This document shows, in pieces, positions 8,597-17,896 of a DNA stretch of 39,435 bases. Every line of letters starts with the position of its first letter. Position 1 is the first letter of the stretch. The DNA is from Aureococcus anophagefferens. Lineage: Eukaryota > Sar > Pelagophyceae > Pelagomonadales > Pelagomonadaceae. The position numbers and the translations under genes were made by a program. The notes beneath the pieces were generated by a model that was not told the DNA's origin, ran no database searches, and was given only the letters and a program-made list of their open reading frames with translations. The stretch covers positions 3,300,638 to 3,340,072 of the forward strand of contig NW_008705561.1 of assembly GCF_000186865.1 (NCBI RefSeq). The letters run 5' to 3'.

Positions 8597-8631
8597 CGGG
8601 ACCGGTGCCGCTCGCGTCGCGCGCCTTCGCC

Positions 8632-9963
8632 ATGGCGGCCATGGACACGTCCGCGGACCCCGAGGAGGACCCCATGCAGGCGGCCTTCGACGCCGCGAGC
8701 GAGCTCCAGGGCGCCGCGAAGAGCGACGCGCTCGTGGCCATCCTGACGGGCTTCGCCGACGCCCCGCTCGGCGAGGCCGGCGTGCGGCTCAAGGAGGACT
8801 GCATCTACGCCCTCGCGACGCTGAACGTGGGCAGCGGGAACTTCGACTTCGTCGTGGGCCTCCTGTCCACGGCGGCGCCCTTCTTCGCCCTCGTCGCCAA
8901 GGCCAAGGTCGCGAAGATCGTCCGGCGGCTGCTCGAGATCGTCGGCGAGTCCGGGCCCGGCACGCTCGACCTCCAGGCGGACCTCTGCGGGCGCGTCATC
9001 GCCTGGTGCGTCGCGGAGAAGCGCACCTTCCTCCGCCAGCGCGTCGAGTGCCGCCTCGTGGCCATCGACTTCGAGCGCGCCAAGTACGACGCGGCGCTCA
9101 CGCTCGTGAACCGGCTGCTCCGCGAGCTCAAGAAGCTCGACGACAAGCAGCTCCTCGTCGAGACCCACCTGAGCGAGGCGCGCCTCCACGCGGCGCTCCA
9201 GAACATCCCCAAGGCCAAGGCCGCGCTCACGGCCGCGCGCGCGAACGGCAACGCCGTCTACGTCGGCCCGTCGCTCCAGGCGCAGCTCGACGAGATGAGC
9301 GGCACGCTCCACTGCGAGGAGCAGGACTACCACACGGCCCACTCCTACTTCCTCGAGGCCTACGAGGGCTACGACGGCCTCGACGACGGGCCGCGCGCGA
9401 CGCGGTGCCTCAAGTACATGCTCCTCTGCCAGATCCTCCAGGAGCCCGAGCCGGGCTCCGCGCGGTCCGCGACCGCGTCGCTCGACGCGGCGACGGCGGC
9501 GGCGACGTCGAAGCAGTACGTCAAGTACGCGGGGCCCCAGCTCGACGCCATGGCGGGCGTCGCGCGCGCGGCCAAGGCGCGGTCGCTCGAGGCGTTCGAG
9601 GCGACGACGTCCCGCTACGGCGCCGAGCTCCAGGCGGACCTGCTCATCAAGCACCACCTGGGCCTCCTCTACGACACGATCCTCGAGAACAACCTGGCGA
9701 AGATCATCGAGCCCTTCTCCTGCGTCGAGATCGACCGCGTCGCGGAGCTCATCGCGCTCCCGAAGCCCAAGGTCGAGAAGAAGCTCGCGCAGATGATCCT
9801 CGACAAGAAGCTCACGGGCGTCCTCGCCCAGGGCGAGGGCCGCCTCATGCTCCACACGGAGCCCAACGAGGACCCGACCTACGAGGCGTCCCTCGCCGTC
9901 ATCAAGAACACGGCCGACGTCGTCGAGTCGCTCTTCGGCCGCGCGGAGGCCCTCGACTCGTGA
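8632..9963 (+). CDS. RPN6: 26S proteasome non-ATPase regulatory subunit RPN6 (PSMD11)
   Basis: The product is 443 aa, close to the usual family length of about 420. After an N-terminal helical repeat region come hallmarks shared with PSMD11: LLVETHLSEARLHAALQNIP, AYEGYDG, CLKYMLLC, then the PCI domain with FEATTSRYGAELQAD, LYDTILENNLAKIIEPFSCV, the winged-helix IALPKPKVEKKLAQMILDKK and GVLAQGEGRL. RPN6 is a lid scaffold that clamps lid to core particle. The start is at 8632, or 9 bp downstream at 8641 (MAAMDTS or MDTS). No intron is seen. The 37-bp gap to the divergent amidohydrolase gene must hold both promoters or overlap the coding sequence. Confidence 0.95.
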   Translation: MAAMDTSADPEEDPMQAAFDAASELQGAAKSDALVAILTGFADAPLGEAGVRLKEDCIYALATLNVGSGNFDFVVGLLSTAAPFFALVAKAKVAKIVRRLLEIVGESGPGTLDLQADLCGRVIAWCVAEKRTFLRQRVECRLVAIDFERAKYDAALTLVNRLLRELKKLDDKQLLVETHLSEARLHAALQNIPKAKAALTAARANGNAVYVGPSLQAQLDEMSGTLHCEEQDYHTAHSYFLEAYEGYDGLDDGPRATRCLKYMLLCQILQEPEPGSARSATASLDAATAAATSKQYVKYAGPQLDAMAGVARAAKARSLEAFEATTSRYGAELQADLLIKHHLGLLYDTILENNLAKIIEPFSCVEIDRVAELIALPKPKVEKKLAQMILDKKLTGVLAQGEGRLMLHTEPNEDPTYEASLAVIKNTADVVESLFGRAEALDS

Positions 9964-10276
9964 GGTCTGGGACGCCGCGCCCCCCCGGGACGCGTCGCCG
10001 AGTAACTGCGGCCTCCGCTCGGCGAGGGCGACGCCGGGTACGTCGGCGCGATCGGTGACATTGAACATCGACGACTTCCGAGACCGCGCCCTCGCCGACA
10101 AACGACGACTCACTGACGCGCGAATATAGACAGTCGTAGGAATCCCCCGGTGGCGCGGCGCGATCCGGGCGCGGGCCGGCAAGACCGCGCCGCGGTCGCG
10201 CCGGCGAGAGCCGCGCTCTTAAGTTACGGGTCAGAGCCCGCCAGCGGGATATGTTACGAACCACGTCATGTCCGCG
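9964..10276. other. Convergent intergenic region
   Basis: It lies between the RPN6 and NPRL2 stops. I see no ORF with coding-like codon use, no RNA gene and no repeat. Confidence 0.5.
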
Positions 10277-12265
10277 CTACTTGAACACGTCGACGGTCGC
10301 GACGCCGCGGCGCGCGAGGACCGCGTCGAGCCGCGCGGCGGGCACGTCGAGCTCGCTGCAGACGTCGTCCATGCAGCGCGTCCCGTCCATGAGCGCCGCG
10401 GCGCGCGCGGCGACGTCGCCGGGCGGCGCGCCGCGCGCGTCGAAGCCCACGGCCGTCGGCCACCGGTGCACGCGGCGGAGCACGCCGTGGACGACGCCGA
10501 ACGCGACGAGCGCGCGGTGGTCGAGGGCGTCGACGAGCGCCGGGCGCGCGCGCGCCGCGTCGAGGAGCACGTCGCGGACGGTCTTGCCGTCGCGGAACGC
10601 GCAGAAGAGGCGGAGGAGCCGCGTGCCCGCGGCCTCGGGCCCGCGGCCCCGGCCCGCCTGCGCGCGGGCCGCGCCGCGCCGGTCCGGCGGCCGCCGCCCG
10701 CGGTCGCGCCGCGGCGCGTCGCCCGGCGCGTCCTCGTAGGCGCCGCGGAGCGCGAACGCCGCGCACGCGTCCGCGGCGTCGGGCGACCGCGCGAGGGCCG
10801 CGACGGCCGCCGTGCAGCGGTAGACGTTGGCGTACTGGAACGTGTCGACGACCGCGAGGCAGCCGTAGTGGCGCAGGACCTGCGACCGCCGGTCCGGGAC
10901 GTCCCGACCACACTTTCGAATCGAGCGAGCGAGACCAAACTTTTGAGCGAGTCCAGACCAAACTTTTGACGTCCCGGCCAAACTTTTGCTCGGTCGTTTC
11001 GGCTGATCTTCGGACGACTCGAGCGTTCTCGTCGAGTGCTCGAAGCGCACATGCGCTCGCGTTGAAGCCGGGTCGAAGACGTGAGTCGCGCGCGGCGCGG
11101 GACCCGGAGGCTCCGCGCGACGACGTCGACGTCGACGTGCGCCGCGCGCGCGACCTGCTTCGCGTCGCGGACGCCGTCGACGTGGGGGATGACCTGCTGC
11201 ACGGCGAGGTCCCAGGCGTCGTCGCCGACGAAGTGGCTCGACGCGCGGCCCGCGGGCCCGCTCAGCGACAGGAGGTCCTTGGGCCGCGCGAGGAGCACGG
11301 GCACCTGCCACGGCTCGACGGCCGCCGGCGGCCCGCGCGGCGCCGTCTCCCGCGCGCCGTCGCGCCGCCGCAGCCAGGGCCGCCGCAGGCAGAGCGCGTT
11401 CGCGTCGCCGTCGTCGGCCTCGTCCGCGGCCTCGGGCGCCGCGGCGTCGCGCGCGCCGCGCGCGGCCTCGGCCGCGGCCCGCAGGTCGCGGAGCACGCCG
11501 GGCACGACGCGCGCGAGGCGCCGCCGCCGCGCCTCCGCCGTGTCGCCGCTCTGCGGCAGCGCGCGCTCCGCCTCCATGGCGCGCAGCGTCTCCGCCTGAG
11601 GTTGCAAAGGTCGCCATTGTTTTCCAGGGGACGAGCGCGGCCGCGAGCGCGCGGCGCATGCACACGGTGTGTGTAGGAATAGGACTGCGATGCGTGCACA
11701 GCGACGCGAGCGGTGAGTGCTCGGACGAGGAGGACGGCGCGAATCAACCGCCGGTTTGGGACGTCCCGACCAAACTTTGAAATTCTCTCGCTCGGTCGAA
11801 TCGACGTCGATTCGGCTGATTCGGGGACGAATCGATTGTTCTCGTCGAGTTCTCGAAGCGCAGCCGAAGAGCTCGCGTCGTCGCACGCGCTCACGTCGAA
11901 GTCGGGTGGGAGCTTTCCGCGCGGGTCTCCGCGAGGCGCCGCGCGGCGGACGCGCACGCCGCCGACGCCGCGGGCAGCCGGTCGCCCGCGACGGACACGC
12001 CGAGGCTGAAGAGCAGCGCGTTGCGCGCGTACTTGCGCTCGTCGCTGCAGACCACGGGCACGCAGAGCACGCCGTCGCGGCCCGCGCGAACCTGCACGAC
12101 GAGGCCGTCGAGCAGGTCGTGGCCCGTGATCACGTAGTCGCTGAAGGTCTCCCAGACGCGCCGGCCCTCCTCGTCGGCCGTGAACGTCGTCGGCGGCTCG
12201 TCGTAGACGACCACGGGACCCTTGACGTCGTCGAACTCCGCGTAGAAGGCCCGCGCGGCGATCAT
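10277..12265 (-). CDS. NPRL2: GATOR1 complex subunit NPRL2
   Basis: Three exons, 12265-11933, 11595-11104 and 10879-10277, give 475 aa; both introns are introners in phase 0. Exon 1 has MIAARAFYAEFDDVKGPVVV and SDERKYARNALLFSLGV, matching the longin-type N-terminus. Exon 2 ends with AWDLAVQQVIPHVDGVRDAK and the winged-helix DVDVVARSLR. Exon 3 continues VLRHYGCLAVVDTFQYANVY, then FAFRDGKTVRDVL and ends in DGTRCMDDVCSELDVPAARL. With NPRL3 and DEPDC5, NPRL2 forms the GATOR1 GTPase-activating complex that restrains TORC1 on lysosome or vacuole when amino acids are low. Compared with animal NPRL2 it has an Ala/Arg-rich expansion in exon 2. The 5' flank is a GC-rich minisatellite. Confidence 0.9.
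10872..11103 (+). mobile_element. Introner C (family 1, degraded and internally expanded)
   Basis: The element is 10880-11095 (216 bp). TSDs are CGCAGGAC (10872-10879) and CGCGGGAC (11096-11103), one mismatch. In the minus-strand gene it splices GT (at 11103) to AG (at 10880), joining SLR to VLRHYG. The core GTTTCGGCTGATCTTCGGACGA marks family 1. A short unit containing CCAAACTTTT is repeated three times, with a fourth diverged copy, which is unlike the other copies. Confidence 0.85.
11588..11932 (+). mobile_element. Introner D (family 1, enlarged) with perfect 8-bp TSDs
   Basis: The element is 11596-11924 (329 bp). The TSD GTCTCCGC is exact on both sides (11588-11595, 11925-11932). On the gene strand it reads GCGGAGAC, so the intron is GC-AG (11932-11596). 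The half at about 11745-11924 matches family 1, but about 150 bp at the acceptor end (11596-11745) is unrelated to other copies. Splicing joins RRLA to ETLRAMEAERA. Confidence 0.85.
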
Positions 12266-12299
12266 CCCGTCGCTGCGCGCGTGCTCGCGCCGGCGGGAG

Positions 12300-12546
12300 C
12301 GCGGCAGTGGTGCGCGGCGGACGGCTTCGCGCGCGGCGGCAGCGCTAAGGCGGTAGGTGCGCGGCGGCGGTGCTCGCCGGTGGTGCGCGGCGGTGGTGCG
12401 CGGCGGACGGCTTCGCGGCCGACGGCTTCGCGCGCGGACGGCTTCGCGGCCGACCGCTTCGCGCGGCGGCAGCGCTCGGCGGCGGCTTCGCGTCGCGGCA
12501 GCGCTCGGCGGCGGCGCTCGGGGCCAGGGCTCGGCGGCAGCGCTCT
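12300..12546. repeat. GC-rich minisatellite upstream of NPRL2
   Basis: It has irregularly repeated 12-15 bp motifs, mainly CGGACGGCTTCGCG (at least four copies), GGCGGCAGCGCT (at least four) and GGTGGTGCGCGGCGG. It starts about 35 bp upstream of the NPRL2 start codon, so it probably overlaps the promoter or 5' UTR. Open frames through it are repeat-driven. Confidence 0.75.
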
Positions 12547-12807
12547 CCGTGCCCGTTTTCCTGCGCGACTCGATCGAGGAGCGGCCACCGCCAGTCGCGT
12601 CGCGCCGACGCCTCTCGACGCCGTCCACGACCTGTCTCTCAACAGTGTCGGCGAAGTGCTGGCTCGTGAAGGCGGGTGGGAAGTGTGTGGTCCTAGATCT
12701 TGCCAGTGTTCGGCGGTGGGAGGCGTGGCCGCCGCGGCGCGTGGGAGGCGTGCCAGCCTGAGTGCGCGGCCGGGCGCGAGCGCGCGGACGGCTGGGTCAA
12801 GGTCTCC

Positions 12808-12957
12808 ATGGACCAGTCCGACGACGACGACGACGTCGAGAGCTACCGCGCGGCGAAGCTGAGGCCCGAGGCCGCGCCGGCCCCGCCGGCGCCCGCCGCC
12901 GTCCCCATGGACGCGGTGCCGACGACGGTCGCGCCGCCGCCCGGCCTCGACGGGTAA
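12808..12957 (+). CDS. Small acidic/proline-rich ORF, possibly a last exon
   Basis: MDQSDDDDDVESYRAAKLRP is followed by a Pro/Ala-rich stretch and ends PPGLDG (49 aa). Codon use matches genes in this window and the frame extends upstream through WVKVS. I recognise no family. It may be the last exon of a gene whose earlier exons I cannot place, or a small protein. Confidence 0.3.
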   Translation: MDQSDDDDDVESYRAAKLRPEAAPAPPAPAAVPMDAVPTTVAPPPGLDG

Positions 12958-13136
12958 ACTTCGATAGTTGCCTCCTCGCGCGCCTCGACTCGCGCACCTC
13001 ATTCGACGGCAAGAAGCCGTCGATGCCGTCCTGACCTTGCAGCGTGGCTGAACTGGCTCGCAGAATCAGCCACAAAAACACAGGTTGCCAAGCTGTCCTA
13101 ATACGCTAAAAGCTTGTCGCACACGACCCGTACATC

Positions 13137-15324
13137 ATGCTCAAGTCGCTCATCGCCGTCGCCGCGCTGGCGCCTGCCCACGGCACGACCCCCGAGTCGG
13201 CGATCCGACGCGAGATCGCGCGCGCGCGCGCATCGCCGCATGGCGCGCACCCGCCTTATCACCTCCCACGCCCCGCCCGCCCTCGCGCGCCACCCGCGCG
13301 GCTGCGCCTTCGCCGGGGGGCCTCGCGCGCGGCGCGTTTCGCTCGGAGCCAGCCGCTCGGCGCTCAAACGCGCAAACATGACCCCACAACGCCAACCGCG
13401 CAAACACGATCGCGCAAACATAGGCGCGTTCGAGTGGGCCGGCATCTTCGAGATGGAGCACGCGGACCATACCTGGATCGCCCAGAAGGTCGACGGCGCG
13501 TACGCCGACGAGACGATGACGTTCGTCGCGCTCGAGGCCGACTCGTGCGACGAGGCCGGCCTCGAGGGCAAGGAGGCCGACGGCGAGGCCGCCCTCACGG
13601 GCGACTGCGCCGACCTCACCAACGGCGGCACCATCAAGATCGGCACCTGCTACACGCTCATCTTCGACCAGGACGTGGACACGAGCACGTGGACCATCGA
13701 GGTCGACCACCGCCGCCGCCGCCTCGAGGACCACGACCACTCCTGCGTCGCCATGTACACGCAGCACGTGCCCATCGAGTTCGAGGAGGACACGCACTAC
13801 CTCCAGCTCGACGGCGAGGACGTCGAGCCCATCGCCGAGGAGGGCGCCGACGGCCACGCGCACGACCACGGGGGCGGCGAGGCCTACGAGTGGGCCGGCA
13901 CGTTCGAGCTCGAGCACGGCGAGTCGTACACGTGGATCGCCCAGAAGGTCGACGGCGACTACGCCGACGAGACCATGACCATCGTCGCCATGGAGGTCGC
14001 CGGCGGCACGCAGGCGGACCTCGAGCTCGTCGTCGACGAGGCCGCCGCGCTCCTCGAGGGCGACTGCGAGGACGTCGCGTTCGGCGGGTCCATCGGCTTC
14101 GGCGCGTGCTACAAGCTCGTCTTCCAGCAGGACATCTCCACGTCGCTCTACTACGTGCCCGTGCCCGCGGAGCGCCGCCTCGAGGACCACGACGGCCACG
14201 ACCACGGCGACGCCGACATGGGCTACTTCGCGTTCTTCACCCAGCACGTGCCCGTCGAGTTCGAGGACACGATGCACTACCTCAAGGACGACCACGGCGA
14301 GGACATCGAGCCCGCGGCGGAGCTCGGCGGCGGCGACGAGGACGACGACGACGACGACAGCACCGTCAACGAGCGCACGTGGCGCAACACGATGCTCGGC
14401 ACGTTCATCGTGCTGCTCTGCACCTTCATCGGCATCCTCGGCCGCCTGCCCTTCAAGAACATCCAGGCGCTCCGCACGGACACGATCATCGCGTACTCGT
14501 CGGCGCTCGCCGTCGGCGCGATCCTCGGCTGCGCGGCGTTCCTCATGATGGTCGAGTCGAGCCACTACATCATGGCCCGCTGGGCCGAGGAGACGCAGAT
14601 GACGTGGCGCTTCGGCACCATGCTCCTCGCGGGCTACTCCGTCGGCATGATCCTCAACGTCGCGTTCCCCCACACGTCCGGCGGCGCCGGCGGCTGGTTC
14701 GCGGGCGGCGGCGGGTCCAGCGAGAAGAGCGCGGAGCTCGTGTCCAAGGACGCCGTCGCCGCCGAGGAGGTGGGCCTCGAGTCCGAGTACGGCAAGTCCG
14801 TCGACTACGCGTTCTGCTTCAACATCTTCTTCGGCGACTTCCTCCACAACTTCGTCGACGGCATCTTCATCGCCGGCGCGTTCATGGACTGCACGACGGA
14901 CCGCGGCTGGATCGTCACCGCGGCGACGATCTACCACGAGCTCGTCCAGGAGTTCGCCGACTTCTTCCTCCTCATCGGCCCCGGCGGCCTCTCCGTCGTC
15001 ATGGCCTGCGTCGTCAACTTCGCGTCGGGCCTTTCGGTGATGATCGGCGGCGCCATCTACCTCGCCACGGAGCCCGGCTCCGGCACCAAGGGCCTCGTGC
15101 TCGCCTTCTCCGCGGGCGTCTACCTCTACGTCGCCTGCACCGAGGCCGCGGTCCACGCGGTCCACAACGCCCACAAGTTCTCCGCCGCCCAGCGCGTCCT
15201 CGTCTTCCTCTTCTTCGTCACGGGCGCCGTCGGCATCGGCCTCGTCCTCCTCGACCACGAGCACTGCACGCCCAAGGGCGACTCGGGCGACGGCGACGAC
15301 CCGCACGCGGGCCACAACCACTAG
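13137..15324 (+). CDS. ZIP (SLC39) metal transporter with duplicated His-rich ectodomain
   Basis: The model has exon 1 13137-13182 (MLKSLIAVAALAPAHG, a signal peptide) and exon 2 13424-15324, 648 aa. An unspliced start further upstream would replace the signal peptide with a low-complexity leader, so I prefer the spliced form. Two copies of an extracytoplasmic module follow: FEWAGIFEMEHADHTWIAQK and YEWAGTFELEHGESYTWIAQ, each running to an ADETMT block and a QHVP(I/V)EFE strand, separated by HAHDHGGG and EDHDGHDHGD clusters. The membrane part has TM4 with HNFVDG and TM5 with YHELVQEFAD. Family members move Zn, Fe or Mn into the cytosol. The usual TM5 motif is HEIPHE; here the second His is Gln. 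The tail HAGHNH is again His-rich. Confidence 0.85.
13183..13423 (+). other. Inferred GC-AG intron of the ZIP gene
   Basis: A donor GC at 13183 and the acceptor ACATAG ending at 13423 join APAHG to AFEWAGIF, placing a typical signal-peptide cleavage site at the junction. The intron is 241 nt and contains a CGCGCAAACA repeat near the 3' end. I see no introner termini or TSD. Confidence 0.5.
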
Positions 15325-15688
15325 GTGGCCACGAACCGGGGGGCCCGCCGCCGCCCCCGCCAAGAAAGCCGCCGCCGCCAGCGCCGCCGCCGCCGGACCG
15401 CCGTCGGAGCCCCCCGGGGCCCCGGCCGCCGCCGCCGCCGCGCGCGCCGCGCCATCGCCGCCGGAGCTGACCTGTTGTTGACGCCCCACACCCAAGGATG
15501 GACGCCCGCCGCCGCGCCGCATGCCTAGCCACGTACGTATGTGCACCCGGTTCTCGGCGGCCGCGGCGGCGCGGAAGGGGGCGCGAGCGCACACCCATAG
15601 CCTGCCGACGTGAGGTTCATGTTGACATGATGTTGTACGCCAACATCGTCTCGGCGATGCGGTGCCGATCGAAGGTCCACAGCTAAGG
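15325..15688. other. Intergenic region, low complexity
   Basis: The first 130 bp are CCG-type low-complexity sequence, probably the ZIP 3' UTR. The rest, with lower GC, precedes the TSR1 start and probably holds its promoter. No RNA gene is seen. Confidence 0.5.
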
Positions 15689-17803
15689 ATGGCCGACGCC
15701 CACCACCACCGCGCCTCCAGCGGCCTGAAGCAGAAGAACAAGTCGCACAAGTCGTCGTCGAAGCGGGCGACGAAGCGCGCGGCCGGCGCCGGCCGCGTCG
15801 AGCGCCTCGGCCCCGGGAAGAAGGCGGGCAACGCCGCCGGGGCCAAGGAGAAGCGGCTCCAGCGCGCGAAGCAGCTGCGCCAGTCCAAGCGCGACGAGCT
15901 CGCCGCGGACCGCCGGGGCCTGCACCGCGGCGGCGACGCGCCCCTGAACGTCGCCGTCGTGCCCCTCGGCGCCGCGTGCGACGGCGCGGCGGTCGCGGCG
16001 AGTTTGCCGGGCCGCGCGGCGCGCGTCGGCCACGGCGACGTCGCCGGCGCGCTCGACGCCGCGGCGCGCGCCGACGTCGTGGTCTTCGTCATGTGCCCCA
16101 CGGCCCTCGACGACGACGGCGCCGCGGAAGCCATGGACGACGACGACGGCCGCTCGCGCGCGACGACCGCGGGCGTCGCGCAACTGGAGGCGTGCTCGCC
16201 CGAGGCGCGCGACGCGGTCGCGGCGCTCAAGGCCGCGGGCCTGCCCGCCGTGCTGGGCGTGCTGGCGCCGCCGGACGGCGACGCGCCCTGGTCGGGCAAG
16301 GCGCAGCGGAAGCGCGAGAGCCTCGCGCGCCGCTTTTTCGGAGCGGAATTCGGCGACGCCGTGCCCTGGGTCGACGCCGGCGCCGGCGGCGTCGCCGCGG
16401 CCGTGGCCGCGCTGCCGCCGAAGACGCCCCAGTGGCGCGCGCGGCGCGCGCGCCTCGAGGTCGCCGCGATGCGGCCCGAACCGGGGGGGCTCGTGCTCGA
16501 GGGCTGGGTCCGCGACGCGCCGCTCTCGAAATCGCGCCTCCTCCACGTCCGGGGCTCGGGCGCGGCGCGCATCGCGGAGATCGCCGTCTTCCGCACGAGC
16601 GACACGACGGGGCGCCCCGACGCCGTGCTCGCGGGCGACTGCGCCGAACCCCTCGAGACGGCGAACGCGGACGACTTCCTCAACAACGGCGAGCAGACCT
16701 GGCCGTCGGCCGACGAGACCGCGCGCGCGCCCGAGCCCGCGCCGGAGACGGACGCCGACTACTTCAAGGCCTGGGACGTGCCCGACGACGGCGACGGCGA
16801 CGACGACGGCGACGGCGACGACGCCATGGCCGTCGACGACGCCAAGGCCGCGGCGTTCGACGAGGAGCTCGAGTTCCCCGACGAGGTCGACGTCGCCGAG
16901 GACGCGAACGCGCGGGACCGCTTCGCGCGCTACCGCGCGCTGCCGTCCTTCGCCGCGAGCGACTGGGACGTCTACGACTCGCTGCCGCGGTCCTACGCCA
17001 AGGTCCACGCGCTCGCGCGCTACGACGCCGCGCGGCGGCGCGCGTTCGACGCCGCGGACGCGCCCGGCGGCGCGGCCGTCGGCGCCTACGTGCGCGTGGT
17101 CCTCGAGGTCGCGCCCGGCGCGCCGCCGCCGGACGCGGAATCGCCGGCCGCGAGCCAGCTCCTCGCGCACGAGAACCGGCTCACGGTCGCGCACTTCCTC
17201 GTCAAGCGCGTGTCCCTCGGCGCGGGCGCGTCCGCCGCCGACGACGTCGACGAGGAGCCCCTCGCGTCCAAGGAGCTCCTGACCGTGACCTGCGGCCACC
17301 GGAGCTGGCCGTGCCGGCCCGTCTTCTCGACGCACGCGCTCAAGGGCGCCAAGGCCAAGTACGAGCGGTTCCTGCGCCGCGGCGACCACTTCGTGTGCTC
17401 CGTCTTCGGGCCCCTGACCTTCGGGCCCGCGCCCGTCTTCCTCCGGCGCGCGACGGGCGAGGTCGTCGCCGCCGGCGCCGCGCTCGACTGCGACCCGAAC
17501 CGCGTCACGCTGAAGCGCGCGGTGCTCACGGGGCTGCCCGCGCGGACGCACAAGCGCAAGGCCGTCGTCAAGCAGATGTTCTACAACCCGCGCGACGTGC
17601 TCTACTTCAAGCCCGCGGCGCTCACGACGAAGCACGGCCTCACGTGCCACATCACCGAGCCCATCGGCACGCACGGCCACTTCAAGGTCGCGCTCTCCAA
17701 GCCCATGAAGCAGAACGACACGATCCTCCTGACGCTCTACAAGCGCGTCTACCCGAAGCTCCCGGGCGGCGACGACGACGACGCGCCCCTCGCCATCTCC
17801 TAG
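15689..17803 (+). CDS. TSR1: Pre-rRNA processing protein TSR1
   Basis: This single-exon gene encodes 704 aa. The basic start MADAHHHRASSGLKQKNKSH and RLQRAKQLRQSKRDEL match the TSR1/BMS1 N-terminus. A GTPase-like domain without a P-loop follows (LNVAVVPLGAA, ADVVVFVMCP), consistent with TSR1 being a non-hydrolysing relative. After an Asp-rich insert comes RFARYRALPSFAASDWDVYD, then the C-terminal translation-factor-like domain with CGHRSWPCRPVFSTHALKGA, KYERFL, SVFGPLTFGPAPVFL and KQMFYNPRDVLYFKPAALTT. TSR1 acts late in 40S subunit maturation. It is convergent with purU, 93 bp away. Confidence 0.93.
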   Translation: MADAHHHRASSGLKQKNKSHKSSSKRATKRAAGAGRVERLGPGKKAGNAAGAKEKRLQRAKQLRQSKRDELAADRRGLHRGGDAPLNVAVVPLGAACDGAAVAASLPGRAARVGHGDVAGALDAAARADVVVFVMCPTALDDDGAAEAMDDDDGRSRATTAGVAQLEACSPEARDAVAALKAAGLPAVLGVLAPPDGDAPWSGKAQRKRESLARRFFGAEFGDAVPWVDAGAGGVAAAVAALPPKTPQWRARRARLEVAAMRPEPGGLVLEGWVRDAPLSKSRLLHVRGSGAARIAEIAVFRTSDTTGRPDAVLAGDCAEPLETANADDFLNNGEQTWPSADETARAPEPAPETDADYFKAWDVPDDGDGDDDGDGDDAMAVDDAKAAAFDEELEFPDEVDVAEDANARDRFARYRALPSFAASDWDVYDSLPRSYAKVHALARYDAARRRAFDAADAPGGAAVGAYVRVVLEVAPGAPPPDAESPAASQLLAHENRLTVAHFLVKRVSLGAGASAADDVDEEPLASKELLTVTCGHRSWPCRPVFSTHALKGAKAKYERFLRRGDHFVCSVFGPLTFGPAPVFLRRATGEVVAAGAALDCDPNRVTLKRAVLTGLPARTHKRKAVVKQMFYNPRDVLYFKPAALTTKHGLTCHITEPIGTHGHFKVALSKPMKQNDTILLTLYKRVYPKLPGGDDDDAPLAIS

Positions 17804-17896
17804 GGCGCGCCGCCGCAGAGCGGGGCGACGGTCCCACGCTTATGCTCGACGCGGGGGATTGCGGCGCGGGATTGCGGCGGGGGCGGCGCGGGCGAA

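Noticed and set aside
7882..10182. A 766-codon minus-strand open frame over RPN6
   Set aside because: It is antisense to a clear RPN6 gene, is Arg/Leu/Glu/Val-biased and has no recognisable domain.
12266..12628. N-terminal extension of NPRL2 through the minisatellite
   Set aside because: The extension is repeat-derived; MIAARAFYAEF at 12265 matches the family start.
13114..13423. Continuous ZIP frame from 13114 as the true N-terminus
   Set aside because: It is Ser/Arg-rich low complexity. The alternative frame at 13137 gives a signal peptide expected for this topology, joined by a GC-AG intron.
13150..16686. A 1178-codon minus-strand open frame across the ZIP and TSR1 genes
   Set aside because: It is a shadow produced by GC-rich codon bias; the plus-strand frames match known families and the minus product is low-complexity.
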